A stretch of 64,000 bases of DNA, taken from positions 1-64,000 of the forward strand of contig JAFGDS010000008.1 in NCBI GenBank assembly GCA_016931995.1, given 5' to 3'. Origin of the DNA: Pirellulales bacterium (lineage in GTDB: Bacteria; Planctomycetota; Planctomycetia; Pirellulales; Thermoguttaceae). Under the pieces are notes generated by a model. That model was given only the letters and a program-made list of their open reading frames with translations, ran no database searches and was not told the origin of the DNA. Numbering within the stretch: the first letter of the stretch is position 1; every line of letters begins with the position of its first letter. Position numbers and translations under genes: made by a program. Below, piece after piece: positions 56,333 through 64,000 of the stretch.

Positions 56333-57919
56333 TTATGAGTTCTTGGTTTCCGAAGGCGGCTCTTCGTCCTTGCACAATTTGTACTCGATGCTGTCCACCA
56401 GGGCAATCCAGCTTGCCTCGATGACGTTCTCGCTGACGCCGACGGTGCCCCAGACGTCGTGCTCGTCCTGGCTCTCGATCACCACGCGGACGCCCGCCGC
56501 CGTGGCCGCCTCGGAGTTGATCACGCGGACCTTGTAGTCCACCAGGTGCATCGTGCGGAGCGACGGGAAGGAACCGTTGAGGGCCTTGCGCATGGCGGCG
56601 TCCAGGGCGTTCACCGGGCCGTCGCCCTCGGCCACCTCGTGGTGGATCTCGTCGCCGACGCGAATTTTCACGGTCGCTTCGGTCCGCGTCTTGCTCTCGC
56701 CCCGGGTTTCCACGTTCACGTGGTACGCCAGCCGCTCGAAATGCGGGCGGTACGTCCCGGCGCACTTTTTGACCAACAGGTCGAACGAGCCTTCGGCCGC
56801 CTCGAACTGGTAGCCGGCGTTTTCCATCGACACCACGCGGGCGAGAATCTTTTCCATCAGCCGCGCGTCGTGCTGGATGTCGTATTTCGTGGTCAGTTCG
56901 ACGATGCTCGAACGGCCGGAGAGCTCGCTCACGAGGATCCGCCGTTCGTTGCCCACGCGCTCGGGCTCGATGTGTTCGTAGCTGGTCGCGTTTCGCGCGA
57001 CGCCGCTGACGTGCATCCCGCCCTTGTGCGCGAACGCGCTCTTGCCCACGAAGGGCTGGTTGGCGCGATAGCTCGTGTTGACCGTTTCGTAGACGAAGCG
57101 GGAGAGCTCGGTGAGCCGCTCGACGCCCGAGCGGCCCAGCACGTTGTAGCCGCCGTACTTCACCGCGAGGTTGGCGATCACGGCGATGAGGTCGGCGTTG
57201 CCACAGCGTTCGCCGAACCCGTTGATCGTCCCGTGAACGTGCGTGGCCCCCGCCCGCACGGCTGCAAGCGAATTGGCCACGGCCAGGTCGCAGTCGTTGT
57301 GGCAGTGGATTCCCACCGGCACGGAAAGCTCGGCGGCGGCGGCGTGGGTGATCTCGGAGATCTCCTCCGGCATGGTCCCGCCGTTGGTGTCGCAAAGGAC
57401 GATTCGGCTCGCGCCCGCGTCGGCCGCCGCGCGGACCGCGCGCAGGGCATAAGCGGGATCGGCCTTCCAGCCGTCGAAGAAGTGCTCCGCGTCGAAGATC
57501 ACCTCGCGGCCGGCGCCGGCGATCCGCTCGACGCTCTGGCCGATCATGGCCACATTTTCCGGCAGCGTGGTTTGCAGGACCTGCTCGACCTGAAACACGG
57601 AGGTCTTGCCCACCAGCGTGACGACCGCGGCGCCGGACTCCAGGAGCACGGTCAGGCCCGGGTCGTCCTCGGCCGGTATTCCCTTGCGCCGCGTCATGCC
57701 GAACGCCGCGACCTTGGCGTGCCGCAGGTCCATCTCGGCCACGCGGCGGAAGTATTGGAAGTCCTTCTCGTTCGAGCCGGGATAGCCGCCCTCGACGTAG
57801 TCGAAGCCCAGGCTGTCCAGCCGCTCGGTCAAAAGCAGCTTGTCCTGAAGCGAGAAGCTAATCCCCTCGCCCTGCGCGCCGTCGCGAAGCGTCGTGTCGT
57901 AGATTTCGATGCGAGACAT
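56333..57919 (-). CDS. cimA: (R)-citramalate synthase
   Basis: A 528-aa DRE-TIM metallolyase that condenses pyruvate and acetyl-CoA to citramalate, opening the threonine-independent route to isoleucine. Length and the C-terminal LeuA-dimer regulatory domain fit CimA (TIGR00977) rather than LeuA. Motifs are YDTTLRDGAQGEGISFS, GIHCHNDCDLAVANSLAAV, GTINGFGERCGNADL and AHKGGMHVSG. Metal-binding histidines of the HCHND motif are present. Standalone gene; leuC and leuD are not in the window. ATG start close to the end of the open frame. Confidence 0.93.
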   Translation of the reverse strand: MSRIEIYDTTLRDGAQGEGISFSLQDKLLLTERLDSLGFDYVEGGYPGSNEKDFQYFRRVAEMDLRHAKVAAFGMTRRKGIPAEDDPGLTVLLESGAAVVTLVGKTSVFQVEQVLQTTLPENVAMIGQSVERIAGAGREVIFDAEHFFDGWKADPAYALRAVRAAADAGASRIVLCDTNGGTMPEEISEITHAAAAELSVPVGIHCHNDCDLAVANSLAAVRAGATHVHGTINGFGERCGNADLIAVIANLAVKYGGYNVLGRSGVERLTELSRFVYETVNTSYRANQPFVGKSAFAHKGGMHVSGVARNATSYEHIEPERVGNERRILVSELSGRSSIVELTTKYDIQHDARLMEKILARVVSMENAGYQFEAAEGSFDLLVKKCAGTYRPHFERLAYHVNVETRGESKTRTEATVKIRVGDEIHHEVAEGDGPVNALDAAMRKALNGSFPSLRTMHLVDYKVRVINSEAATAAGVRVVIESQDEHDVWGTVGVSENVIEASWIALVDSIEYKLCKDEEPPSETKNS

Positions 57920-58078
57920 TATTCCAACAAAAACGCCCTGGAGACCGCGTCAGGCCTCAGGGCAGGTCGGATCGGTCGGCCTTCCTGTCGGCTTGCCCTC
58001 AAATACCCCAAACCCCCAACCATACAAGTCTGCCTTGCCCCTGTCAACGGGGATTGGTAATTGTGGGGGGCCTGCGGC

Positions 58079-58126
58079 AAAGGGGACAGTCCCATTTTCA
58101 CTGAGACGAAAATTGGGACAGTCCCC
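58079..58126. repeat. Family C inverted repeat after ftsK
   Basis: AAAGGGGACAGTCCCATTTT (58079-58098) and GAAAATTGGGACAGTCCCC near 58108-58126 form two arms separated by a few bases. The right arm ends 3 bp from the ftsK stop codon, so the element may also function as a transcript end. It is the best-preserved copy in the window. Confidence 0.9.
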
Positions 58127-58129
58127 GGT

Positions 58130-60841
58130 TCACGCCACCTCGTTGCCGCGCCGGTGGCCCACGGGCTCTCCCTCGGGTTCCTCCTCTTCCGCCTCTACCT
58201 CGTCGGTTTCTTCCTCTTCGTCGTCGTCGTCCTCCTCCTCCTCATACTCTTCTTCCGCCTCGTCGTCGTCCTCGGAAGGCTCCTCGTCTTCTTCGACGTC
58301 CTCCTCATACTCCTCGTCCAGACCTTCTTCCTCCAGTTCCTCCTCGTCTTCCGAGTCAGACAGATCGTCCTCCTCGTCGGTTCGTTCCCACGGCGGCGAC
58401 TCCTTCACCGCGCGGACCGGACGGTTGGCCGCGGCGGTGTCGAGCAAGATATTCCGCGGGTGTCGCGGGCTGGCGGTCGCCGGCGGCGGGGCCTGGCCGG
58501 TCATCGTTTCCCAATCCTCGACGGTGATGAGCACGTCGCGGGCTTGTGAACCATTGTACGCGCCGACGAATCCGTCTTCGGCCATGTAGTCGATCAACCG
58601 GGCGGCGCGGCCGTAGCCGATGCCCAGCGCCCGCTGCAAGAGCGATACGCTTCCACGACCCTCGCGAACCACGACGTCGATAGCCGCCTCGTAGAGTTCG
58701 TCGCGGTCGGTCCGCAGTCCGCCCTTCTGGCCGTCGGGTCCCACCGCCTGCAATTGAACCAGCTCCTTGACGTATTGCGGCTCGGTCGTGGCCACGGCGT
58801 CGATCACCGCGTTGATCTCGTCGTCGCTCAGATAGGTTCCCTGTCCGCGGATCAGCGTGCTCGTGCCCGGCCAAAGGAACAGCATGTCGCCGTTGCCCAA
58901 CAGGCGGTCGGCGCCCATCTCGTCGAGCACCACTCGGCTATCCACGCGGCTGGCCACCTGGAAGGACAGCCGGGCCGGCAGGTTCGACTTGATCAGACCG
59001 GTAATGACGTCCACGGTCGGCTTTTGCGTGGCCAACACAAGGTGGATGCCGACCGCCCGGCTCTTCTGCGCCAGCCGGATGATGTGGCCCTCGACCTCCT
59101 TGGCCGCCGTCATCATCAGGTCGGCGATCTCGTCGGCGATGATGACGATGAAGGGCATGTGCGAGGGGATCTGCGCGGCTTCCTCGTCCGTCTCGGGCTG
59201 GATCCGATCCAAAATCTCCTCGCGCCCGAGCTGGTTGTACGCGGTCACGTGGCGCACCCCCGCCCGGGCAAGCAATTGGTACCGCTCCTCCATCTTTTCC
59301 ACGGCCCAGCCGAGAATCGCCTCGGCCTTGCGCATGTCGGTCACCACGGGGTGCATCAGGTGCGGCAGGCTCTTGTAAGGGCTCAGCTCGACCATCTTCG
59401 GATCGATCAGCAACAGGCGCACCTCGTCGGGCCGCCGCGTCATGAGGATCGAGACGATCATCGAGTTCAGGCAGACGCTCTTGCCCGTCCCCGTTCGCCC
59501 CGCGATCAATAGATGCGGCATCTGCGACAGATCGACGACCATCGGATGACCGGCCACGTCCTTGCCCAGGAAGATCGGAATCCGCATCTTGGCCGTCTTC
59601 GCCGCGCCTTCCTCCATGACCTCGCGGAGCCGGACGAGCTGGCGGTCGGCGTTGGGCACCTCGATACCCACCGTGTTCTTGCCGGGGATGGGCGCGACGA
59701 TCCGCACGCTGGGCACCCTCAGCGCGATGGCCAGGTCGTCGGCCAGCGACGTGATTCGACTCAGACGCAGGCCCGCCTCCAATTCCACCTCGAACTGGGC
59801 GATCACCGGCCCCGTCTGGATCTCCACGACGCGGACGTTGAACCCGAAGTTGGCCAGCGTCTTTTCGATGACCTTGGCCTTGCGCCGCACGTCCTGCTCG
59901 TGCTCCTCGAAGCAAAACTCCTCGCTCGGGAGCAAAAGGTCCATCGACGGCAGTTCGTAGTCCTGCGCCGCGTCGTCGACGTCGGCGGATTCCAGGTCTT
60001 GGAGAACCTGCTCCCGTTGCGTCCGACGCGGTTTCCGGATCCGCAGCGGCGCCGCGGGCGCGTCCTCCTCCTCCTCCTCCGGCTCTTCCTCCTCATCGTA
60101 TTCCGTCTCGGCCGATTCCTCGTCGAAGTCCGCCTCGGCCGCCGGGCGGCGCACGGCGACGGGCGCGTTGGCCGCGGTCCGGACCGAACGCCGGCCGAGT
60201 CGCCCCACGCACGCGCGACCCACCTTCGCCGCGGTTCGCGACAATCCCCTCGCGGGCACGCCCACCGTCCATGCCATCACGCGGATAACAAAATAGTCGG
60301 TGCACAGTAGCAATCCGCAGAGGATTATGCTGAGCGTGAGGATGTACCCGCCGATGTTGGCGAAGTGCATTTCCAACAGCGCGCGGCCCGTCGCCCCCAG
60401 ATAGCCGCCCGAGCCGATCACCGGTCCGGGTGACCAGTCGGGCAGGGCCATGGCGACGAAGGTGGTCGCGCCCGCCAATGACATTAGCCAGCCCGCCAGA
60501 CGCAGCCGCGGTTCGCTGATTTCGCGTCGGGCCAGGAGAAACGAGTCGAGCACGGCCAGCGAGAACAGCAGGTAGAAGGCCCCCAGGCCCAGCCCCTCGA
60601 ACAGCAACCGGCTCACCCACGCCCCCGACCGCCCGCACACGTTGAGCGTCTGATTCTGCTCGGGGTAAACCAAGGCGCTGGGGGGATCGCCCGGCTGGTA
60701 GCTCAACAGCGACGCCGCCAGAAAGACGGTCAGCGCCAGCAGGCCCAGGGCCAAGAGGTCGAATTTGAGATCGCGGTCTTCGGGCATCGACGCTTGTGAC
60801 CCCACCTGGCGGGGGATGTTCCCGCGCGTGGTGGCGTCCAA
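58130..60841 (-). CDS. ftsK: FtsK/SpoIIIE DNA translocase with very acidic C-terminal tail
   Basis: A 903-aa translocase that pumps chromosome DNA at the septum. Four TM helices lie in residues 25-190, an acidic linker (DEEEEPEEEEEDAP) near 225-250, then the motor: Walker A GRTGTGKS near 450, Walker B in VIIADEIADLMM, and the gamma winged-helix domain (ALGIGYGRAARLIDYMAEDG) near 745. After about residue 820 there is a tail of about 75 residues that is almost entirely Glu and Asp; the usual FtsK ends at the gamma domain. AGGAGG lies 5 bp before a TTG at 60841, the chosen start; ATG 60787 is the alternative. Confidence 0.94.
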   Translation of the reverse strand: MDATTRGNIPRQVGSQASMPEDRDLKFDLLALGLLALTVFLAASLLSYQPGDPPSALVYPEQNQTLNVCGRSGAWVSRLLFEGLGLGAFYLLFSLAVLDSFLLARREISEPRLRLAGWLMSLAGATTFVAMALPDWSPGPVIGSGGYLGATGRALLEMHFANIGGYILTLSIILCGLLLCTDYFVIRVMAWTVGVPARGLSRTAAKVGRACVGRLGRRSVRTAANAPVAVRRPAAEADFDEESAETEYDEEEEPEEEEEDAPAAPLRIRKPRRTQREQVLQDLESADVDDAAQDYELPSMDLLLPSEEFCFEEHEQDVRRKAKVIEKTLANFGFNVRVVEIQTGPVIAQFEVELEAGLRLSRITSLADDLAIALRVPSVRIVAPIPGKNTVGIEVPNADRQLVRLREVMEEGAAKTAKMRIPIFLGKDVAGHPMVVDLSQMPHLLIAGRTGTGKSVCLNSMIVSILMTRRPDEVRLLLIDPKMVELSPYKSLPHLMHPVVTDMRKAEAILGWAVEKMEERYQLLARAGVRHVTAYNQLGREEILDRIQPETDEEAAQIPSHMPFIVIIADEIADLMMTAAKEVEGHIIRLAQKSRAVGIHLVLATQKPTVDVITGLIKSNLPARLSFQVASRVDSRVVLDEMGADRLLGNGDMLFLWPGTSTLIRGQGTYLSDDEINAVIDAVATTEPQYVKELVQLQAVGPDGQKGGLRTDRDELYEAAIDVVVREGRGSVSLLQRALGIGYGRAARLIDYMAEDGFVGAYNGSQARDVLITVEDWETMTGQAPPPATASPRHPRNILLDTAAANRPVRAVKESPPWERTDEEDDLSDSEDEEELEEEGLDEEYEEDVEEDEEPSEDDDEAEEEYEEEEDDDDEEEETDEVEAEEEEPEGEPVGHRRGNEVA

Positions 60842-61662
60842 AAAGCCTCCTCGTGCCGGGGCGCGTCCATGCCCAACAGGCTCCTGCGTGTCTTTATCCC
60901 CATCGACCGCCGGACTTGAGCGGAACCAACCTTGGGCGGCCGCGCGGTGCCGTTTTCCCGTTGGTTCCGATGGGAAGAACCCGACGTTTGGGGATATCCG
61001 TCACGACCCGCCCCCCCAATGTTATCGTGGTACGCCTTGAAATGAAGGGTCCCATGACGCAACGGGTAAGCGTGGGAAAGGCGTGACTCTGTCGAGACGG
61101 ATTGGTTGGGGGGCGGACGAGAACATAAGCCCAGTAACCGCGGAAGCGTAGGGGAAAGGCACACGGCAGCAGTACGGGTTCCGCTGCGCTGTTGCAAACG
61201 GTCGCAACCCCAGCCAGGTTAAGTACTTTGGTGTGCTGTGAGCAGAGAAGAGGAACCCGCGCCCGCGCTGGAGATACCCACCTACGCTTTCGCCAAAGGA
61301 ACCCAAAAAAAGTCCATGGCTGTTCTGGTCTCTCGCGGTTTTTCATCCGGCGGATCTCATTCTTTAGACGGGAATTCCCCCAGAAAGTGGTGGTTTCCCA
61401 GTCGGCAAAGATTTCCTGGATTTTCCCGCGTTTAGAGACGTTAAAACCTTGATTTGGCGGCGGATCCCTTTTATCATCAACGTAACCGTCCATAGGTGGC
61501 GGCGCATTGGCGTTGCGCGCTGGGACGGGAGGCAGACAGCACTGACAGCAGAGACACGTGTCGCGTCGGCAGTATTCCGGTGTTTGGGAGACGTTGCGGA
61601 CCCTGCCGCGCGATCGCCTAGGATGAGAGACAGGTCATCGCATTTTTATTGGGAGACGAGCA
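60842..61662. other. Long intergenic region with candidate structured RNA
   Basis: More than 800 bp without a convincing protein-coding gene. A minus-strand open frame of about 200 codons (60894-61493) has no ribosome-binding site, known domain or plausible start. The only structured stretch found is the candidate RNA at 61140-61293. The last 60 bp must hold the promoter of the PEP-CTERM gene. Confidence 0.6.
61140..61293. ncRNA. Candidate structured, pseudoknotted RNA
   Basis: A 154-bp segment is closed by a 13-bp stem pairing GCGGAAGCGTAGG (61140-61152) with CCTACGCTTTCGC (61281-61293); one pair is a G-U. Inside, GCAGC (61166-61170) pairs GCTGC (61183-61187), leaving a loop whose CGGGTTCC (61175-61182) pairs the downstream GGAACCCG (61252-61259), a pseudoknot topology. 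GCACAC (61159-61164) can also pair GTGTGC (61231-61236), an alternative or additional helix. Because stems are symmetrical, the strand cannot be chosen. No RNase P, tmRNA, SRP or 6S signature was recognised. It may instead be an inverted-repeat element; no other copy is visible here. Confidence 0.4.
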
Positions 61663-62550
61663 ATGAGAAGCTGGATTGTTTTGAGTGCCGCGGCGTTGTT
61701 GTGTGTTTTCGCCCTGTCGGCCCAGGCGGAGCCCCTGGCGACGAGCCTTCTTTATCTCGATGGCCAGACCATCACGCAGTTGGAGGATAACGACTGGGAG
61801 TCGTTTCTTGACGGGAACGCCAACTGGGTCGTCGAGCAGGGCGAGTATTTCTACGGCATGTTCGACATCACCGACGTCCGCGACGCCAGCCCCCAGTTAC
61901 AGCCGGATCGTCAGCGGCAGGCCAACATGTTTGCCGGCGTGTTTGTCGCCGAGGTGAAGTCGGTGACCCCCAGCGCGTTGTTCACCGGTGGGGCGACCGT
62001 CCAACTGCAGCCTGCTCCCGCGGCCGTGTGGACCCAGTTGGGCCTGGCCGCGCCCGTGTCGGCCAACACGATAGCCGTCGTCTACTCGGATCCCGATGGC
62101 CCGCAAGGCATGGTCGACCCCAATGCCCCGGGAGCGAATCCGCTTGCCCGAGTGATTGCCTCGTTGGCCACGGCGACCAACGGCACCAAGATTTGGGAAG
62201 TCGGCTTCGCCGGTGGCGGCGCCGACCCGACCGAGTTCTGGACCGGCGAGGTGAACAACGCCAATATGCTGGCCCTGCAGGTGTTGCTCTACAACGCCTC
62301 GCTTAACGTGACGGCTCTCGGCCCCGGCGCCGCGGGCGTTACCCTGCTCGATCACGATTTCCTGTTCGGCCCGAACATCCTTTCCGAGGTGCAGCTCAGT
62401 GGCAGGATGGAAAGCCTCTCCGCCGGCAACTTCATGATCCGCACGGACACGGATTTCTACCTCAAGGCCATTCCGGAGCCGAGCACCATCGGGCTCTTGC
62501 TGGCCGGCCTGGCCTGCCTGGTCGGCGCCCGTCGGTTGCGCCGCGGCTGA
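61663..62550 (+). CDS. Secreted PEP-CTERM protein, unknown function
   Basis: A 295-aa protein with signal peptide RSWIVLSAAALLCVFALSAQ, a beta-rich body (LLYLDGQTITQLEDNDWESF, FAGVFVAEVKSVTPSALFTG) and C-terminal PEP-CTERM sorting signal: PEPSTIGLLLAGLACLVGARRL. The signal is followed by RRG. The exosortase that would process it is not in the window. GGGAGACGAGCA precedes the ATG. No enzymatic motif was recognised. It is followed by a strong intrinsic terminator and stands alone as a transcription unit. Confidence 0.86.
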   Translation: MRSWIVLSAAALLCVFALSAQAEPLATSLLYLDGQTITQLEDNDWESFLDGNANWVVEQGEYFYGMFDITDVRDASPQLQPDRQRQANMFAGVFVAEVKSVTPSALFTGGATVQLQPAPAAVWTQLGLAAPVSANTIAVVYSDPDGPQGMVDPNAPGANPLARVIASLATATNGTKIWEVGFAGGGADPTEFWTGEVNNANMLALQVLLYNASLNVTALGPGAAGVTLLDHDFLFGPNILSEVQLSGRMESLSAGNFMIRTDTDFYLKAIPEPSTIGLLLAGLACLVGARRLRRG

Positions 62551-62583
62551 TCGTCTCCCGTTCTCCCAAGCGATGACCTTTTC

Positions 62584-62621
62584 CAGCCGTCCGCTCCTCC
62601 CAAGCGGACGGCTGTTTTTTT
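62584..62621 (+). terminator. Strong intrinsic terminator
   Basis: A perfect 12-bp GC-rich stem (CAGCCGTCCGCT / AGCGGACGGCTG) with a 7-base loop is followed directly by at least seven T residues. It lies about 35 bp past the PEP-CTERM gene stop and is the clearest Rho-independent terminator in the window. Confidence 0.95.
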
Positions 62622-62737
62622 CGTCTCGTCCCACGGCCCTCGCCGTCTTACCGCGTCATCCCGAGCGAATTCGGTGGAAAAACCCGTCCGTGTAGCGCGT
62701 CAGAATTGAGGGATCGTGTTGAAAGCCGTCTTTTGGG

Positions 62738-62800
62738 TACCACTGGCTCTGCCAGTGCTCGGAAACACAGGCGATTCAGCACTGGCGGAGCCAGTGGCAC
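62738..62800. repeat. Family A palindromes, two copies
   Basis: Copy 1 at 62738-62760 is TACCACTGGCTCTGCCAGTG plus CTC. Copy 2 at 62778-62800 is AGCACTGGCGGAGCCAGTGG plus CAC, facing the other way. The second copy overlaps the 3' end of the secretin-N-like gene and encodes its last residues and stop. Confidence 0.9.
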
Positions 62801-63993
62801 ACGCTGGATAAGGTCACATCTGCATGATGCCCCGCGGCCGGTTGGATCTCGACCGTCCTGCCGTGGCGCGTGAAACGCAGTCCGACGGGCGCGAGGATCG
62901 CCGCCAGAAGCTCGTCGACCGTTGCGTTGTCGAGCTTCACGGAGATGAGCCTCTCCCGCGAGACGCCCGCTTGACGCAAGGTGTTCTCGTCGAGCGTTAT
63001 TTCCAAGCCCAACTGCTTGGCGACGTGCCCGAGCACCTCGCCCAACGGACGATTCTCCGCCGCGAACCGCGCGATCCGGATGTGGTCCAGATCGGCGTCG
63101 GTCGCGCCGAGCGTTTTCGACGTCTCGCCCGGCGCGGCGGACGCCGACCGCCCGATTTGCTCGACGTCCTCGAGCAACCCCCGGACCGTCACGCGCTCCC
63201 CCTCGACCGAAACACGGCACCGCGGCGCCCGCGCGGCGAGACGCCGGGCCAGCGCCTCGGGATCGCTCCCCCCTGGGTACGTTTTTGTGATGGAGACCTC
63301 CTCCGGCAAGGGCACAAGCTCAATCGCGCGACCCGTGGGATCGATCCGGTACGTCAGGTCGAAGGGAACCAGAAGCAGCGTGAGCCGGTCGGCCAGGGAC
63401 ATGGCGGGCCAGTCGGCGGCGGGCCAAAGGTCGTGCGGCACGCGTTCCAACCCCCGGATTTCGATTCCCGCCGTTCGGCCCAGCTCGGCCAGCAGGGCGC
63501 GGGGCTCGGCCAGATCGTCCCATCGGCTGGGCGCGGATCGGTGAAACGCGCCGGCGGCGGCAAGGCCCAACTGCCGAACCTCCTCGCGGCGCGACTCGGC
63601 CACGGTCCGAAGCCGCGCGGCGGCCGCCGATGGGCCGAAGTAGACGACCGGCTCGAAGAGGCTCCATCCTAGATGGTGCGCCTTGGCGATCTCGGCCAGG
63701 ACGTCCCGCAGCGGCCGTCCGCCCACGTCCAGATCGACACCTTGGCCGGGATCGACGCGTCGATCGAGCCAAATGGCCACGCGTTGCGCCCGCGAGAGCC
63801 CCTCGATCGCCTCGCGCAGCGGTTTCTGGGCCCAAAGCCCCTGGACGGGCGCCGCAAGCCGCCGGTGCCACGCGGCGCCGGTTCTCCAATCGGTTGTATC
63901 GGTTGTATCGTCCGCGCCACCCGACCGGCCAAGCAGCAGGACGGCGCCCATCGCCCACGCGACGAAGACGGCCAACCGCGCGGGTCGGTTCAT
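62776..63993 (-). CDS. Exported protein with STN/secretin-N-like repeats
   Basis: A 405-aa exported protein with N-terminal hydrophobic signal (LAVFVAWAMGAVLLLG). Repeated short domains of the STN/secretin-N type follow: PLREAIEGLSRAQRVAIWLD, LRDVLAEIAKAHHLGWSLFE, and near the end NRPLGEVLGHVAKQLGLEIT with VDELLAAILAPVGLRFTRHG. Such repeats bind in secretins and TonB receptors, but no secretin pore domain is present. The last nine residues, SVCHWLRQC, and the TGA come from a family A palindrome, so the original C-terminus has been replaced. The start ATG lies 7 bp from the window edge. Function is unknown. Confidence 0.78.
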   Translation of the reverse strand: MNRPARLAVFVAWAMGAVLLLGRSGGADDTTDTTDWRTGAAWHRRLAAPVQGLWAQKPLREAIEGLSRAQRVAIWLDRRVDPGQGVDLDVGGRPLRDVLAEIAKAHHLGWSLFEPVVYFGPSAAAARLRTVAESRREEVRQLGLAAAGAFHRSAPSRWDDLAEPRALLAELGRTAGIEIRGLERVPHDLWPAADWPAMSLADRLTLLLVPFDLTYRIDPTGRAIELVPLPEEVSITKTYPGGSDPEALARRLAARAPRCRVSVEGERVTVRGLLEDVEQIGRSASAAPGETSKTLGATDADLDHIRIARFAAENRPLGEVLGHVAKQLGLEITLDENTLRQAGVSRERLISVKLDNATVDELLAAILAPVGLRFTRHGRTVEIQPAAGHHADVTLSSVCHWLRQC

Positions 63994-64000
63994 CGCTTCA

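Noticed and set aside
61020-61300. RNase P RNA, tmRNA or SRP RNA
   Set aside because: The characteristic conserved segments of these RNAs were searched by eye on both strands and were not seen.
60894-61493. Minus-strand open frame of about 200 codons
   Set aside because: No ribosome-binding site, no domain, and it coincides with the candidate structured RNA; composition is not protein-like.

Overview
This GC-rich window very probably comes from a planctomycete (Planctomycetota, likely Pirellulales-like). The evidence is the gene complement: two secreted Gfo/Idh/MocA dehydrogenases with Tat signals, DUF1080, DUF1573, DUF4159 and DUF2617 proteins, a GH172-type hydrolase, PEP-CTERM and dockerin proteins, a giant CotH/lamin-tail protein with an LEPR-like N-terminus, and many dispersed inverted repeats. 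No rRNA, tRNA, phage, CRISPR array or complete insertion sequence was seen. This is chromosomal sequence with a few accessory insertions.

Layout. 1-5.1 kb: an S23/IVP four-helix-bundle gene bracketed by inverted octamer repeats, then MoxR, a palindromic repeat cluster, a DUF4159 protein and a low-GC PD-(D/E)XK-like protein. 5.5-9.8 kb: a chemosensory group (CheX, an orphan type I substrate-binding protein, an MCP). 9.8-18.9 kb: an oxidoreductase, a FliL-like protein, ClpC, a TPR membrane protein, an unusual Clp_N-like/ThiD2/ThiE fusion, an EF-hand lipoprotein and a small LTxxQ-type secreted protein. 19.5-26.8 kb: a second oxidoreductase, a GH172 protein, a thioredoxin-like protein, a large Gly/Pro-rich lipoprotein and DUF2617. 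27.0-46.6 kb: a long minus-strand stretch with the CotH protein, a C69 peptidase, TrpC, an NAD(P)H quinone reductase-like protein, alpha-glucan phosphorylase, TsaE, ThiL, HtrA, a lipoprotein, a papain-like PEP-CTERM protein and DUF1080. 46.9-52.9 kb, plus strand: a UROD-like protein, a 56-residue protein and a corrinoid protein, then DUF1573, a TPR-AAA ATPase and a TPR membrane protein. 53.0-64.0 kb: ValS, CimA, FtsK, a candidate structured RNA, a PEP-CTERM protein with a strong terminator, and a secretin-N-like protein.

How the genes work together. ThiE and ThiL are successive thiamine diphosphate steps but lie about 22 kb apart. TrpC and CimA belong to amino acid synthesis. The UROD-like and corrinoid proteins look like a methyl-transfer cassette whose substrate methyltransferase is not in the window. 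Most intergenic gaps carry at least one of about eight palindromic repeat families. Several of these reach into genes: they supply stop codons, C-terminal residues, and in the DUF1080 protein an internal linker.

The best leads for something undescribed are the Clp_N-like/ThiD2/ThiE fusion, the candidate pseudoknotted RNA at 61140-61293, the corrinoid cassette with its small conserved-looking partner, and the S23 cassette with inverted tandem ends.
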